NCBI GenBank assembly: GCA_020436125.1
Contig: JAGQYK010000003.1
Span: 1-64,000, forward strand
Length of the DNA stretch: 64,000 bases
Direction of reading: 5' to 3'
From: Cyclobacteriaceae bacterium
GTDB taxonomy: Bacteria > Bacteroidota > Bacteroidia > Cytophagales > Cyclobacteriaceae
The notes under the pieces are model-generated. The model searched no databases, was not told where the DNA came from, and was given only the letters and a program-made list of their open reading frames with translations. Numbering within the stretch: position 1 is the stretch's first letter; the number at the start of each line of letters is the position of its first letter. Both the position numbers and the translations under genes were made by a program. Positions 17,596 through 27,680 of the stretch are shown here, piece after piece.

Positions 17596-19329
17596 ATGCA
17601 ATTAAGTGAACAGGAAGTAATTAGAAGGCAAGCTCTGGAGGATCTGGTTAAACTGGGTATCAACCCTTATCCAGCTGATTTGTTTCAGGTAAATGTTTCT
17701 GCAAAGGAAATATTGGAGAACTACCCAAAACAAAAGATTGAGTATAAGAGTGTATCCATTGCAGGTCGCATCATGTCAAGGCGAATAATGGGTAATGCCT
17801 CGTTCGCAGAATTGCAGGATGCTACAGGTAGAATCCAGATTTACGTAAGACGGGATGACATTTGCCCTGAAGAAGACAAAACGCTCTACAATACCGTTTT
17901 TAAAAAATTACTGGATATTGGAGATATCATTGGTGTACAGGGCTATGTATTCACCACCAAAACGGGTGAGACCTCTATTCATGTAAATAGCTTTAAGATT
18001 TTATCAAAGTCACTTCGCCCTTTACCCATTGTAAAAGAGACTTTAGATGAAAGTGGTAAGGTAACGCTTCATGATGCTTTTACTGACCCCGAACAAAGGT
18101 ACCGTATGCGTTATGTTGACTTGGTGGTGAACCCTCAGGTGAAAGATGCATTTATTAAGCGCACCAAGTTGGTCAACTCCATGCGCAATTATCTCAACGA
18201 CAAGGGTTATCTCGAGGTTGAGACACCCATACTACAACCGCTATATGGTGGCGCTGCAGCTCGCCCTTTTAAGACGCATCACAATACCCTGGACATGACT
18301 TTGTACCTCCGTATTGCCAATGAGCTCTATTTAAAAAGATTGATTGTCGGTGGAATAGAGGGTGTATATGAGTTCAGTAAGGATTTCCGCAATGAGGGCA
18401 TGTCACGTTTTCACAATCCTGAATTTACGCAGGTGGAGTTGTATGTGGCGTATAAAGATTACAATTGGATGATGGACCTAGTGGAGGAGATGGTGGAGAA
18501 AGTGGCCATTGATTTACACGGAACTACAAAAGTACAGGTGGGAGAAAATGTGATCGACTTTCAGCGTCCATGGAAGCGATTTACCATGTACGAGGCGATT
18601 GAGCACTTTACAGGAATCGATATCTCTGAGATGAGTGAGGAAGAGCTTCGTGCTACGTGCAAGCAACTGAATGTGAAAGTGGATGAAAGTATGGGCAAGG
18701 GTAAGTTGATCGATGAGATTTTTGGAGAGAAGTGTGAGCACCATCTTATACAACCTACTTACATTACTGATTATCCAGTAGAGATGTCGCCTTTGGCAAA
18801 GAAACATAGAACCAAGCCGGGTTTGGTAGAACGTTTCGAGGCCATTTGTAACAGGAAAGAAATTTGTAATGCTTTCTCAGAATTGAATGATCCATTGGAT
18901 CAAAGGGCGCGTTTTGAAGAGCAATTGGAATTGGGTAAGCGCGGAGATGATGAAGCCATGACATTGGATGAAGATTATTTGCGTGCGTTGGAATATGGTA
19001 TGCCGCCAACTGCTGGCTTGGGTATTGGCATCGACCGCCTGGCTATGATTATGACCAATTCAGCTTCAATACAAGATGTAATCTTCTTCCCACAGATGAA
19101 GCCGGAAAAGAAAGCAGCGAATATTGAGCTTGAGTTGAATGGGTTGGGTATCAGAGAAGAGCTTTTACCTATTCTTCAAAAACTTTCATTGACTAGCAAA
19201 TCAAAATTAAAGGAACAGAAAGCTTCGAAGTTGTTTAATGATGTGTGCGGTACAAGAAAGAAAATGAAATTGGAGGATGTGAAAAATCCAACGTTGGAAG
19301 AGGTGGAAGGATGGTTGAGTAAGCTATAG
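17596..19329 (+). CDS. lysS: Lysyl-tRNA synthetase, class II
   Basis: A 577-residue synthetase. The OB-fold anticodon-binding domain covers about residues 55-150. Class II motif 2 is at [18 protein letters not shown], and motif 3 at [24 protein letters not shown]. The last about 75 residues extend beyond the usual 500-residue form as a lysine-rich helical appendage that I believe is common in Bacteroidota. A TATTTTTG -7-like element lies at 17554-17561. It ends one base before the convergent LptD-like gene. Confidence 0.96.
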   Translation: MQLSEQEVIRRQALEDLVKLGINPYPADLFQVNVSAKEILENYPKQKIEYKSVSIAGRIMSRRIMGNASFAELQDATGRIQIYVRRDDICPEEDKTLYNTVFKKLLDIGDIIGVQGYVFTTKTGETSIHVNSFKILSKSLRPLPIVKETLDESGKVTLHDAFTDPEQRYRMRYVDLVVNPQVKDAFIKRTKLVNSMRNYLNDKGYLEVETPILQPLYGGAAARPFKTHHNTLDMTLYLRIANELYLKRLIVGGIEGVYEFSKDFRNEGMSRFHNPEFTQVELYVAYKDYNWMMDLVEEMVEKVAIDLHGTTKVQVGENVIDFQRPWKRFTMYEAIEHFTGIDISEMSEEELRATCKQLNVKVDESMGKGKLIDEIFGEKCEHHLIQPTYITDYPVEMSPLAKKHRTKPGLVERFEAICNRKEICNAFSELNDPLDQRARFEEQLELGKRGDDEAMTLDEDYLRALEYGMPPTAGLGIGIDRLAMIMTNSASIQDVIFFPQMKPEKKAANIELELNGLGIREELLPILQKLSLTSKSKLKEQKASKLFNDVCGTRKKMKLEDVKNPTLEEVEGWLSKL

Positions 19330-19330
19330 C

Positions 19331-22051
19331 TTATCTGATATCAAAGAAGCCACGGGTTCTATCCAGTTTCAAATCTCTGAGCATTCCTGATTTGACCCCA
19401 ATAGAAAAATTGTAGGATTGAAAAGCTCCAAATGGAGTCCAGCCTAAACTTACTTGCCAGCAGTGAAGATCGCGATTGATGTTAATGGTGGTTTGAGTAA
19501 ACTCCTTACTTTTTAAATCATAGCCAGAGTTAAAAACTACTTTCCATTTTTCCGTCAAGGATAAGTCTCCGTTGAATCTTACAGCTTGAGTAATGTTAGA
19601 ATCTTGCCTCCCTCGTTTACTGTAGGCTAAGTTATAGTTTACCCTTAAGTTCCATGGAATGCTAAAATCAATATAGCTATCAGGGTTTTGGAGTAGAAAT
19701 TCTTTATCACTTTGTGAAATATTGGACTGTGATATTTTGCTTCTGGTATCTGCATCTTTTTCATTTCCCTTGGGGGATAAGTTAGTGCCAAACGATACAT
19801 TCAAGCTCGAGATCTGCCCAAGGCTAAAACCATCCTGCCATGCATATCTGCTGATCTGCGTTTCATAAATTCTTCCAAGGTCTGCTTCTGAACTGCTAAT
19901 ACTGTCTATCCTATATTGGTAAGGATCCAAAGTGGCACCTATGTTAATGTTAATTTTGTCATTGAGAATGTTGGTGTTTGCGCCTAAAGAAAAAGGTGAG
20001 AGCTTAAACGAGTCGGCTGCAAAATTGTAGCTCGTTGATATGGATAGATTATTCAAAAGCGAAATTTTTCTGGCTACGGAATCTGTGGCATTTTTTACTT
20101 TCATTTCCAAGTTGTTGCCTATGCTAAAGCTCATTGCACTTTGACGATTTTGTGCTGATCTACCATAGACAAATTGTGAGCCTTCATGGCGGGATTTTTG
20201 GATAACGGTTCCGTTATCAGTTGTAAATGTTTGATAATACCCAAACTTAGGATCTGTAAAGTCAGGCTGATAACTATAGGAGATGCTCGGGTTAACCACA
20301 TGCCTAATGGCTTTTAATTTTTTATCAGGATTTTTTGATATGTACATTCCGTAAATCCTTGTGTTAAGCGAAATGCCTGTGGAGTAATTGTAAATCCTGT
20401 TGAATTGCTTGATGGTATCCAAAACAATTGCCTTTTCTCCAGTTTCATCTAGTCCCCATGTCAATTTTTCAAAATACCATATTTCATTGTAGTTGATGGA
20501 TGGAGAGAGCGTAAAGTGTTTGAGCGCTTTTACTGAGGTGGAAATTGGAATTTCATGCCTAACCCCTTTCCTTGAATTTTTTAAGAAGGTAGAAAGATTA
20601 TCAAAATTGAAGGGGATGATACTATCGGTTACATCTCCAATAGGGCCCAGGCTATTAGTAATTTGATTGGTGCCTTTTGCAGTGTATTTGACAACGAAGT
20701 TTTCCAGCGCCTCTTTATTTGATTTTTTGAAAGGATAGATGTTGTTTACATTAAAGCTTACATCAGGTAAGGGCAAGTCTACTCTTTTGGTTACCAGATC
20801 CTGATTGTGCCTCATGTTAATACCCATCGAAAATGGAGTGCCTTTAAATGTTTTGGAGTACGAAACATTGGAACTTAACTTTCTTGATGAGTTATCAATA
20901 TTGGTAGCGTTAGGGTTGGTATTGATCCCCAATAAATTATTATTGGTAAAACTTGATGTAGCCGCATTGACAGAGGCGGAAAATCGTCCTGTGCCTTTTG
21001 TCTGCGGAGAATGGCTCCATGCAATCCTAAAATCTCTGATTTTTTGATTGTCCTCAATGTTTTGAGTAAGTCTGTTGTTGGTCATGGAAAAATTAAGACT
21101 ACCATTATGCGCATATCGCTTACGGTACATGGAGTTGATATAAAGCGCTGAAGATCCCTTACTGTATAGGTCACCAGTAACGGCAAGCTTTACATAATCA
21201 CTTATATCGAAGTAATATCCTCCATTCTTGAGGAAGAAGCCTCTTCTTGCTTCCTCACCATAGGAAGGAACCATAATTCCTGATGCGCTTTTTTTCTGAG
21301 CGGGAAACATTCCAAAAGCAAAACCAAGAGGAAGGGGAACGTCATTAAGCTCCATATAAAAAGGACCCGTAACAATTTTGTCGTTGGGAATAGCCTTTGC
21401 TTTGTGAGAGACTATTCTAAAATGAGGGTGAGCAAGGTTACAAGTGGTGTAGGCATTGCCAATGGTGAACAATTCGTTCTTGTCATTCTTAAAGACTACA
21501 TCTCCATGAACGATTCCATCTCCTTGCTGGGTCACGACCTCAGATATTTTGGCTTTTTTAGACTTGAAGTTGTAGACAATGTCTCGTGTTTCGTAAACCT
21601 CATTTCCATTTTTAAATACGGGGTAGCCCACCCGTTGTCCCAAGGAATCCAATTGACCTCTAGCCGTAATGGTTGATTTTTCATAATCTATGATGATCTC
21701 ATCCGCCTCGAGCTCTATCTCACCGTACTTGATTTTGGCGTTGCCATACAGCTTAATAATCTTACTTTCCAGACTGGAATTGATGGAGTCTCTTGCTGAA
21801 TAGAAGATGGTGGTCTCTATATCGCTTTTAGGAGGAGGGGTTTTGAGGGAATCTGATTTTATACCTAGAGAATCAGTTTTATTAATTAAGGTATCGTTTT
21901 TGTTTAATAACCTTCTGGAATCTGTTGGTAGGGTATCTAATCGGGCGGGGATAGCAAGTTCAGGAGCTTGAATCGGATTTTCTACCTGGGCATAGCCTGA
22001 AATTGAAAGAAAAGAAAGTATCGAAAAAATGAAAAAAAAATGTTTCCCCAC
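19331..22051 (-). CDS. LptD/OstA-like outer-membrane protein (putative LPS assembly)
   Basis: A 906-residue protein with an OstA-like beta-jellyroll domain at the N-terminus (about 100-300: KLYGNAKIKYGEIELEADEI, SSLESKIIKLYG) and a long beta-barrel region, matching Bacteroidota putative LptD. It would place LPS in the outer leaflet with LptE. The start chosen is GTG at 22051, giving GKHFFFIFSILSF and a cleavage site after GYAQ. The ATG starts at 22135 and 22219 would bury the signal sequence behind 28 to 56 residues and overlap the divergent amidase promoter. A barrel end near the C-terminus is visible. Confidence 0.82.
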   Translation of the reverse strand: MGKHFFFIFSILSFLSISGYAQVENPIQAPELAIPARLDTLPTDSRRLLNKNDTLINKTDSLGIKSDSLKTPPPKSDIETTIFYSARDSINSSLESKIIKLYGNAKIKYGEIELEADEIIIDYEKSTITARGQLDSLGQRVGYPVFKNGNEVYETRDIVYNFKSKKAKISEVVTQQGDGIVHGDVVFKNDKNELFTIGNAYTTCNLAHPHFRIVSHKAKAIPNDKIVTGPFYMELNDVPLPLGFAFGMFPAQKKSASGIMVPSYGEEARRGFFLKNGGYYFDISDYVKLAVTGDLYSKGSSALYINSMYRKRYAHNGSLNFSMTNNRLTQNIEDNQKIRDFRIAWSHSPQTKGTGRFSASVNAATSSFTNNNLLGINTNPNATNIDNSSRKLSSNVSYSKTFKGTPFSMGINMRHNQDLVTKRVDLPLPDVSFNVNNIYPFKKSNKEALENFVVKYTAKGTNQITNSLGPIGDVTDSIIPFNFDNLSTFLKNSRKGVRHEIPISTSVKALKHFTLSPSINYNEIWYFEKLTWGLDETGEKAIVLDTIKQFNRIYNYSTGISLNTRIYGMYISKNPDKKLKAIRHVVNPSISYSYQPDFTDPKFGYYQTFTTDNGTVIQKSRHEGSQFVYGRSAQNRQSAMSFSIGNNLEMKVKNATDSVARKISLLNNLSISTSYNFAADSFKLSPFSLGANTNILNDKININIGATLDPYQYRIDSISSSEADLGRIYETQISRYAWQDGFSLGQISSLNVSFGTNLSPKGNEKDADTRSKISQSNISQSDKEFLLQNPDSYIDFSIPWNLRVNYNLAYSKRGRQDSNITQAVRFNGDLSLTEKWKVVFNSGYDLKSKEFTQTTININRDLHCWQVSLGWTPFGAFQSYNFSIGVKSGMLRDLKLDRTRGFFDIR

Positions 22052-22075
22052 GCCTTCTGGTTTGATTTCCAGGTG

Positions 22076-22106
22076 TTTAGCTTTTAGTGAAAAATTCACA
22101 ACTTTG
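22076..22106 (+). promoter_or_regulatory. Bacteroidota-type promoter for the amidase gene
   Basis: TTTA (22076-22079), a 19-base spacer, then CAACTTTG (22099-22106). Each box differs from the TTTG/TAnnTTTG consensus by one base, but the spacing is right. It lies 39 bases before the chosen amidase start and downstream of the rejected ATG at 22029. Confidence 0.4.
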
Positions 22107-22145
22107 CGTAAAGTTATTGCAAATACTTCAGACATCGTTAAGCCA

Positions 22146-22949
22146 GTGAAGAATATCGGATTCAAAGCCCTAGTTATAGCAATAACCTTGCTAATTTCAT
22201 CTTCCACTCCTATTACCACAGATTTTAAGGTCGATGTGGTGGTAATTGATGCCGGCCATGGCGGTCATGATTCAGGAACGCTAGGGAGCAATAGCAAAGA
22301 GAAAGATGTAGTGCTTAAAATTGCCCTGAAACTAGGAGAAATAATAAAAGAAAACATTAAAGGGGTAAAGGTAATTTATACCCGTGATACAGATAAGTTC
22401 ATCGATTTAAGTGAACGAGCCAATATTGCCAATAGAAATCACGCGGATGTATTTATATCTATTCATGCCAATTCACTACCTACTAAAACCCCTGATGCTC
22501 GCAAGCAGTCAATCTATGGAACCGAAACTTATGTAATGGGACTTCATAAAACAGATGAAAATTTTGAAGTTTCGAAGCGGGAAAACTCAGTAATCTTACT
22601 GGAAGAAAATTATAAAGAGAAATATGAAGGTTTTGATCCTGATTCACCGGAGTCTTACATTTTGTTCAGTTTGACTCAATCAGCCAATCAAGAGGCGAGT
22701 TTATTGCTGGCAAGTAAAGTAGAGGATCAATTTGGTCAGCGTGCTGGAAGAAGAAGTAGAGGCGTGAAACAGGCTGGGTTTGTGGTTTTATATAAAACCT
22801 CAATGCCTTCCATCCTTATAGAGACGGGATTTCTTTCTAATACCAAGGAGGAACGTGAATTGAATAGCGATAAAGTACAAGACTATATAGCTTCAGGCAT
22901 ATATCGTGCCTTCAAAGAGTACAAAAATCAAATTGAATCCGTAAACTAG
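22146..22949 (+). CDS. N-acetylmuramoyl-L-alanine amidase (Amidase_3)
   Basis: A 267-residue exported zinc amidase that cleaves the stem peptide from peptidoglycan during cell separation. Zinc ligands are visible in VVIDAGHGGHDSGT (His) and FISIHANSLP (His), the Glu ligand follows in SKEKDVVLK, and the catalytic Glu is in SILIETGFLSN. The start is taken as GTG at 22146, which gives a clean signal peptide (KNIGFKALVIAITLLISSSTP region). The upstream ATG at 22029 would overlap the divergent LptD-like gene. The MCE-domain gene follows five bases after the stop. Confidence 0.88.
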   Translation: MKNIGFKALVIAITLLISSSTPITTDFKVDVVVIDAGHGGHDSGTLGSNSKEKDVVLKIALKLGEIIKENIKGVKVIYTRDTDKFIDLSERANIANRNHADVFISIHANSLPTKTPDARKQSIYGTETYVMGLHKTDENFEVSKRENSVILLEENYKEKYEGFDPDSPESYILFSLTQSANQEASLLLASKVEDQFGQRAGRRSRGVKQAGFVVLYKTSMPSILIETGFLSNTKEERELNSDKVQDYIASGIYRAFKEYKNQIESVN

Positions 22950-22954
22950 CAGTT

Positions 22955-23905
22955 GTGAATAAAGAGGTAAAAGTAGGTTTGTTTGTGACCATCGCTTTGG
23001 TCATGTTGTATTTCGGATTCAATTTTCTAAAAGGAATTGATTTTCTAAGTAGTAATAATAAGTACTACGCTATATATGATAATGTAGATCAGCTTGCCGT
23101 GTCAAACCCCGTGCTCGTAAATGGATATGCAGTGGGTAGAGTGAGCAACATTAGGATCGTGCAGGGAAAGGAAAATAAAGTATTGGTTGAGTTAGAAATT
23201 GATTCAGAAATTATTCTTGGCGACTCCGCTACGGCCATACTTAATAGTGATTTTTTGGGGAGCAAATCCATATTGCTGAACATTGGCAACAAATTGATAC
23301 CCCACACTCCTGGAGATACAATATTAGCAGAGGCAGCAAGAGGTATTTTTGATGTGTTTACAGAAACAGCTGAGCCAGTTGCCAACAATGTGCAGACTAC
23401 TTTGCGTAAATTAAACGCTGTGCTTGATAATCTCGCTATTAACTCAGCAAGGTTGGACACCCTGTTTATGAAATTGGCTTATACGCCTGGGCTGGTTAAT
23501 CGTACACTGATTACTACCGATGAAAAAATGAAAGAGCTATCAGCAAGCTTTAAGACTACCTCCGATAATCTTGCGGTGACACTTAATGATCTCAGGCCAG
23601 TGATTGGAAACTTTAAAACTTTCTCGGATACCCTGAAGCAAATGGAGCTGAATAAAACTGTAGCTAAGACACAGCAGACACTTGATAATTTGAATAGCAC
23701 CCTCTCTAAATTGAATAGCGGGGACAATACAGTGAGTAGATTAATGACAGACGATTCTCTATACGTCAACTTGAATCGTTTGCTGTTGAACCTGGACACA
23801 CTAGCCGTGCATTTTGATAGTAACCCTAAACATTTTTTAGCTCCTCTTGGAAAGAATAAGAAGAGAATAGACAAAGACAGGAAAAGGGCAGCGGAGAAAA
23901 ATTAA
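22955..23905 (+). CDS. MlaD/MCE-domain lipid transport protein
   Basis: A 316-residue protein with an N-terminal membrane anchor (KVGLFVTIALVMLYFGFNFLKG) and a single MCE domain at about residues 35-115 (IYDNVDQLAVSNPVLVNGYAVGRV), followed by a long helical region that may form the tail of the hexameric ring. It probably carries phospholipids between membranes, as MlaD does. The start is GTG at 22955. The MlaE/MlaF permease and ATPase are not adjacent, so the complex is split across the genome. It is co-oriented with the amidase. Confidence 0.87.
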   Translation: MNKEVKVGLFVTIALVMLYFGFNFLKGIDFLSSNNKYYAIYDNVDQLAVSNPVLVNGYAVGRVSNIRIVQGKENKVLVELEIDSEIILGDSATAILNSDFLGSKSILLNIGNKLIPHTPGDTILAEAARGIFDVFTETAEPVANNVQTTLRKLNAVLDNLAINSARLDTLFMKLAYTPGLVNRTLITTDEKMKELSASFKTTSDNLAVTLNDLRPVIGNFKTFSDTLKQMELNKTVAKTQQTLDNLNSTLSKLNSGDNTVSRLMTDDSLYVNLNRLLLNLDTLAVHFDSNPKHFLAPLGKNKKRIDKDRKRAAEKN

Positions 23906-23923
23906 TCATTGGATTTAGAGATT

Positions 23924-25549
23924 ATGGATTTGGAGTTTAATAAGAATGAAGATCTTTTCAAACAGCTATGCACGCAACTGAAACACCGTGAGAAAATCAC
24001 AAAGTTGGGAGGTGGTGAGAAGAAAATTGAAAGTCAACACAAAAAAGGCAAACTCACCGCGCGTGAACGAATAGATTATCTTACGGATAAAGACTCTGAG
24101 TTTTTGGAAGTAGGACTTTTTGCAGGTGATGGAATGTACGAGGAAGAAGGGGGTTGTCCTTCAGGCGGTGTCGTTACTGGTATAGGTTATGTAATGGGCC
24201 GGCAATGTATGATCGTTGCCAATGATGCCACCGTAAAAGCAGGCGCCTGGTTTCCTATTACAGCTAAAAAGAATCTCAGAGCACAAGAAATTGCAATAGA
24301 AAACAGGTTACCAGTTATCTACCTCGTAGATAGTGCCGGTGTATTTCTTCCTATGCAAGACGAAATATTTCCCGACAAAGAACATTTTGGCCGACAATTT
24401 AGAAACAATGCAAAAATGTCTTCAATGGGTATCGTGCAAATAGCTGCTATCATGGGTAGTTGTGTGGCCGGGGGCGCTTACTTGCCCATCATGTCGGATG
24501 AGGCAATGATTGTAGACAAGACGGGGTCCATTTTTCTGGCCGGATCTTATTTGGTTAAGGCAGCAGTAGGAGAAGATGTTGATAATGAGACTTTAGGAGG
24601 AGCCACCACGCATTGTGAAATTTCAGGAGTTACTGATAATAAATTCCCTAATGATCAAGCCTGCCTCGATTACATCAAAAAACTTTTTGATAAAATTGGA
24701 CATAACGAAAAGGCAGGTTTTGATAGGGTTAAGGCTGTGGTTCCTAAGGAAGACCCAAAGGAGATTTATGGTTTGATACCCAATAGTAGGGTAAAGCCTT
24801 ATGACATGCTGGACATTATCAAACGGCTTGTTGATAATTCTGAGTTTGAAGAGTACAAGGAGCTCTATGGGATGACTATTTTATGTGGTTACGCTCGTAT
24901 TGATGGATGGGCAGTAGGTATTGTGGCCAACCAAAGAAAGATTGTGAAGACTAAAAAGGGTGAAATGCGGATGGGTGGTGTGATCTATTCGGACTCAGCT
25001 GACAAGGCAGCCCGTTTTATTATGAACTGTAACCAAAGAAAGGTGCCCCTGCTTTTTATACAGGATGTAAGTGGGTTTATGGTGGGCAGCAAAGCAGAGC
25101 ATGGGGGAATTATAAAAGACGGAGCCAAAATGGTGAATGCGATGGCCAACTCTACGGTCCCCAAATTTACCTTGATTGTAGGTAATTCTTATGGAGCTGG
25201 AAATTATGCGATGTGTGGTAAGGCATACGACCCACGACTCATTTACGCGTGGCCGACTGCTCAAATTGCTGTAATGAGTGGTGCAAGCGCAGCCAAAACA
25301 TTATTACAAATAAAAGTAAACACTCTAAAGGGACAGGGTAAAACCATTACAAAGGAAGCCGAGGAGGAGTTGCTAAAAGAAATAACAGATCGTTACAACG
25401 ATCAGCTGAGCCCTTACTATGCAGCTTCTAGATTATGGGTGGATGGAGTGATTGATCCCTTAGAAACGAGAAAAATGATTTCGATGGGCATTGAGGCGGC
25501 CAATCATGCACCAATTGAAAAATTCAATGTAGGGGTGATTCAAACATAA
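23924..25549 (+). CDS. Acyl-CoA carboxylase carboxyltransferase (methylcrotonoyl-CoA type)
   Basis: A 541-residue carboxyltransferase closer to MCC-beta than the one at 9023: it has the MCC-like loop FLPMQDEIFPDKEHFGRQF, IMGSCVAGGAYLPIMSDE, and in the second half QDVSGFMVGSKAEHGGIIKDGAKMV. Likely substrates are 3-methylcrotonyl-CoA (leucine breakdown) or a related acyl-CoA. An in-frame TTG at 23909 is possible, but ATG at 23924 is preferred. No biotin-carrying subunit is adjacent. It is followed with no gap by a SirB1-like gene. Confidence 0.9.
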   Translation: MDLEFNKNEDLFKQLCTQLKHREKITKLGGGEKKIESQHKKGKLTARERIDYLTDKDSEFLEVGLFAGDGMYEEEGGCPSGGVVTGIGYVMGRQCMIVANDATVKAGAWFPITAKKNLRAQEIAIENRLPVIYLVDSAGVFLPMQDEIFPDKEHFGRQFRNNAKMSSMGIVQIAAIMGSCVAGGAYLPIMSDEAMIVDKTGSIFLAGSYLVKAAVGEDVDNETLGGATTHCEISGVTDNKFPNDQACLDYIKKLFDKIGHNEKAGFDRVKAVVPKEDPKEIYGLIPNSRVKPYDMLDIIKRLVDNSEFEEYKELYGMTILCGYARIDGWAVGIVANQRKIVKTKKGEMRMGGVIYSDSADKAARFIMNCNQRKVPLLFIQDVSGFMVGSKAEHGGIIKDGAKMVNAMANSTVPKFTLIVGNSYGAGNYAMCGKAYDPRLIYAWPTAQIAVMSGASAAKTLLQIKVNTLKGQGKTITKEAEEELLKEITDRYNDQLSPYYAASRLWVDGVIDPLETRKMISMGIEAANHAPIEKFNVGVIQT

Positions 25550-26404
25550 ATGGAGGAGAAGGAACTTAAAGCACTGGTATCCTTGCTTGACGATGACGAC
25601 AACCAGGTAGTCACTCACGTTCAGGAGAAAATCCTATCAATTGGAGTTTCTATTATTCCTCTTTTAGAGTTAGAATGGGAGAGCTGTTTTAATCCAAAAG
25701 CACAAGAGCGAATCGAAGACCTTATTCATGTTCTTCAATATGAGTTGGTGAAGGAAAGGCTAAAGGAATGGTACACTAGTAAAGAACATGATTTGCTTAC
25801 CGGTATGTGGATCGTTTCCACCTATCAATACCCAGATACCGACTTGTTGAAATTGAGGCAAGATCTGGAACAAATTTATTATGAAACCTGGTTAGAATTT
25901 AGGAATGATCTTTATCCTTTTGATCAGGTAAAAGTGATTAACAGTGTTCTGTTTGGTAAGTTGAAATTTGGGCCCAACAGTAAAAACTTTCATTCACCGG
26001 GAAACTCTTTGATTAATGTAGTACTCGAAACACGTAAGGGCAATCCTATTACACTGAGTGTAATTTATATGCTGGTGGCACAGAAGCTGAAACTTCCCGT
26101 TTATGGAGTTAATTTGCCTAATCTTTTTATCCTTACTTATAAGGATGATAAGAATACCCAGTTCTACATCAACTCATTCAATCGTGGTCTTATATTCTCC
26201 AAACAGGATATTGAAAACTATATCAATGAACTTCATTTAACCCCGCAGCCTTCATTTTATGAGCCCTGTGATAATGTAGAAATTATTAGAAGAGCATTAA
26301 GAAACCTTGTGATGTCTTTTGAGAAAATGGGCGAACATGCCAAGGCGGATGAAGTGAAAGTCTTACTGATAGAAATATCAGATGGTGGTGATCTTGGTGT
26401 GTAG
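25550..26404 (+). CDS. SirB1/transglutaminase-like protein
   Basis: A 284-residue protein whose central region (about 85-240) matches the SirB1 transglutaminase-like fold: DPYPFDQ-like core, FGPNSKNFHSPGNSLINVVLETRKGNPITLS and VYGVNLPNLFILTY. The N-terminal 80 residues form a separate helical segment. The family lacks a clear catalytic Cys-His-Asp triad here, and its role is unknown. The ATG directly follows the TAA of the carboxyltransferase gene (TAAATG), suggesting coupled translation. Its stop abuts that of the convergent redoxin gene. Confidence 0.72.
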   Translation: MEEKELKALVSLLDDDDNQVVTHVQEKILSIGVSIIPLLELEWESCFNPKAQERIEDLIHVLQYELVKERLKEWYTSKEHDLLTGMWIVSTYQYPDTDLLKLRQDLEQIYYETWLEFRNDLYPFDQVKVINSVLFGKLKFGPNSKNFHSPGNSLINVVLETRKGNPITLSVIYMLVAQKLKLPVYGVNLPNLFILTYKDDKNTQFYINSFNRGLIFSKQDIENYINELHLTPQPSFYEPCDNVEIIRRALRNLVMSFEKMGEHAKADEVKVLLIEISDGGDLGV

Positions 26405-26977
26405 TTACTTTATCTTTTTTCTTATGGTACAGCCGGCAGCTCGATTTCCAGTAATTTCAATTTTTTTGTTGGCAAGCATTTGCTCAATGGCTAGACTCAG
26501 ATAGGCTTTACCTACATCAGTTGTTACCAATGGGTTATCATCAATTGAGCCGTGGTAAACAATAGTGTAAGTTGGTCCATTCTTTTTTAGTAGAAATGCT
26601 TCAGGGCTTTTTTTCGCTCCCATACAATCCATGGCGATCTGATCTTTGTCAACAAGGTAGGGTATAGTTAATCCCCATCCTTGATACTTTTGCGCCATTG
26701 CTTTTGCATTTTCTCGCGGTTCGGTATGTGAATTAATGAGTAAAAACTGAATCATCCCTTTATATTTATCATTCAACTCATTTATCCGTTGTCTATACTG
26801 CTGATCATACGGACATTCATTACTGGTAAAAATAATGGCAATTCCCTGGCAATTGGTGAATCCATTGAGTGATACATTTTTGCCATCTACAATATTGACC
26901 AAAGTAAAATCTTGGACAGTTTGTCCGAAACCTGAGTAGCTCATCAGGCATAACATGCCAATCACAAAGTTTTTCAT
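26405..26977 (-). CDS. Exported redoxin/thioredoxin-fold protein
   Basis: A 190-residue protein with a signal peptide (ending SYSGFGQ) and an AhpC/TSA-like thioredoxin fold. The active-site region is FTSNECPYDQQYRQRI, with one Cys rather than CxxC, and LLINSHTEPRENA follows. The later GAKKSPEAFLL is the cis-Pro region. It probably acts in the periplasm as a thiol oxidoreductase or a peroxiredoxin-like protein. ATG at 27055 was rejected because it lacks a signal peptide. It starts one base after the phosphopantetheinyl transferase stop, so the two form an operon. Confidence 0.75.
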   Translation of the reverse strand: MKNFVIGMLCLMSYSGFGQTVQDFTLVNIVDGKNVSLNGFTNCQGIAIIFTSNECPYDQQYRQRINELNDKYKGMIQFLLINSHTEPRENAKAMAQKYQGWGLTIPYLVDKDQIAMDCMGAKKSPEAFLLKKNGPTYTIVYHGSIDDNPLVTTDVGKAYLSLAIEQMLANKKIEITGNRAAGCTIRKKIK

Positions 26978-26978
26978 C

Positions 26979-27605
26979 TCAGTTTGTTTTTGAATAAACG
27001 AGCACGTAATCCTTATGAACAATATACTGAAGTTCTGCCAATACACTGGCGCCATCCGTTTTTATCCAACCTTTGAGTTGACCTGTTTCTTCTAAATCAA
27101 AAGGTTGAATACTGAGGTTATTGGTAAAAAGGAGGCCTCTTTTACCATATATTTTATACAATGCTTCCTTGGCAGACCAGTAAATACAGTGTTTGGTAAT
27201 ATCGCTACCAGCATTTTTTAACTCAGAAGGATTTAAAATGCGGGGCGCAACTCTTAGTAGCTTTTCTTTCGGTTGCTCAATATCAATTCCTACGGAATTT
27301 GATGGGTCTATTTGCGCGGCCACATAGGGGTATGAATGGGAGAGAGATATATGATGATCAATATTTTTAAGGAAAGGTTTTCCAAAACGATCTTTCTCGA
27401 TACCCTGGTAAGTAAGTCCCTGAGAATTGACCAGATGTTGGATGAGTAAGCGACCAGATAGCCACTCCAGCCTTTTATGCGGGCTGATTATTTCTTTTGG
27501 GAACGATTCGGGCTTCAATTGATTAGCGAGAAAACTTTCATCCTCTGTGATATGCCATAAAGCTACCTTGCCTTTAGTTACTCCATTCAAATCTTTTGCT
27601 GGCAT
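26979..27605 (-). CDS. 4'-phosphopantetheinyl transferase, Sfp type
   Basis: A 208-residue enzyme that moves phosphopantetheine from CoA to a carrier-protein serine. The motifs are in order: DRFGKPFL (P1), ISLSHSYPYVAA (P1a), VGIDIEQPKEKL (P2, with metal-binding Asp and Glu) and WSAKEALYKIYGKRG (P3). No polyketide or peptide synthetase lies in the window, so fatty-acid ACP or a distant carrier is the probable target. A TATTTTTG -7-like element lies about 35 bases upstream on the minus strand. Confidence 0.9.
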   Translation of the reverse strand: MPAKDLNGVTKGKVALWHITEDESFLANQLKPESFPKEIISPHKRLEWLSGRLLIQHLVNSQGLTYQGIEKDRFGKPFLKNIDHHISLSHSYPYVAAQIDPSNSVGIDIEQPKEKLLRVAPRILNPSELKNAGSDITKHCIYWSAKEALYKIYGKRGLLFTNNLSIQPFDLEETGQLKGWIKTDGASVLAELQYIVHKDYVLVYSKTN

Positions 27606-27680
27606 TGGTTTATTTGGCTTATCTATCCAATTTTACCAAAAATAAGAACAAATGAGTTGGGTTGGTAATGTTGATTTTTG

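Noticed and set aside
22052..22219. Longer N-termini of the LptD-like protein from ATG 22135 or 22219
   Set aside because: They would precede a signal peptide with 28 to 56 residues and run through the divergent amidase promoter.
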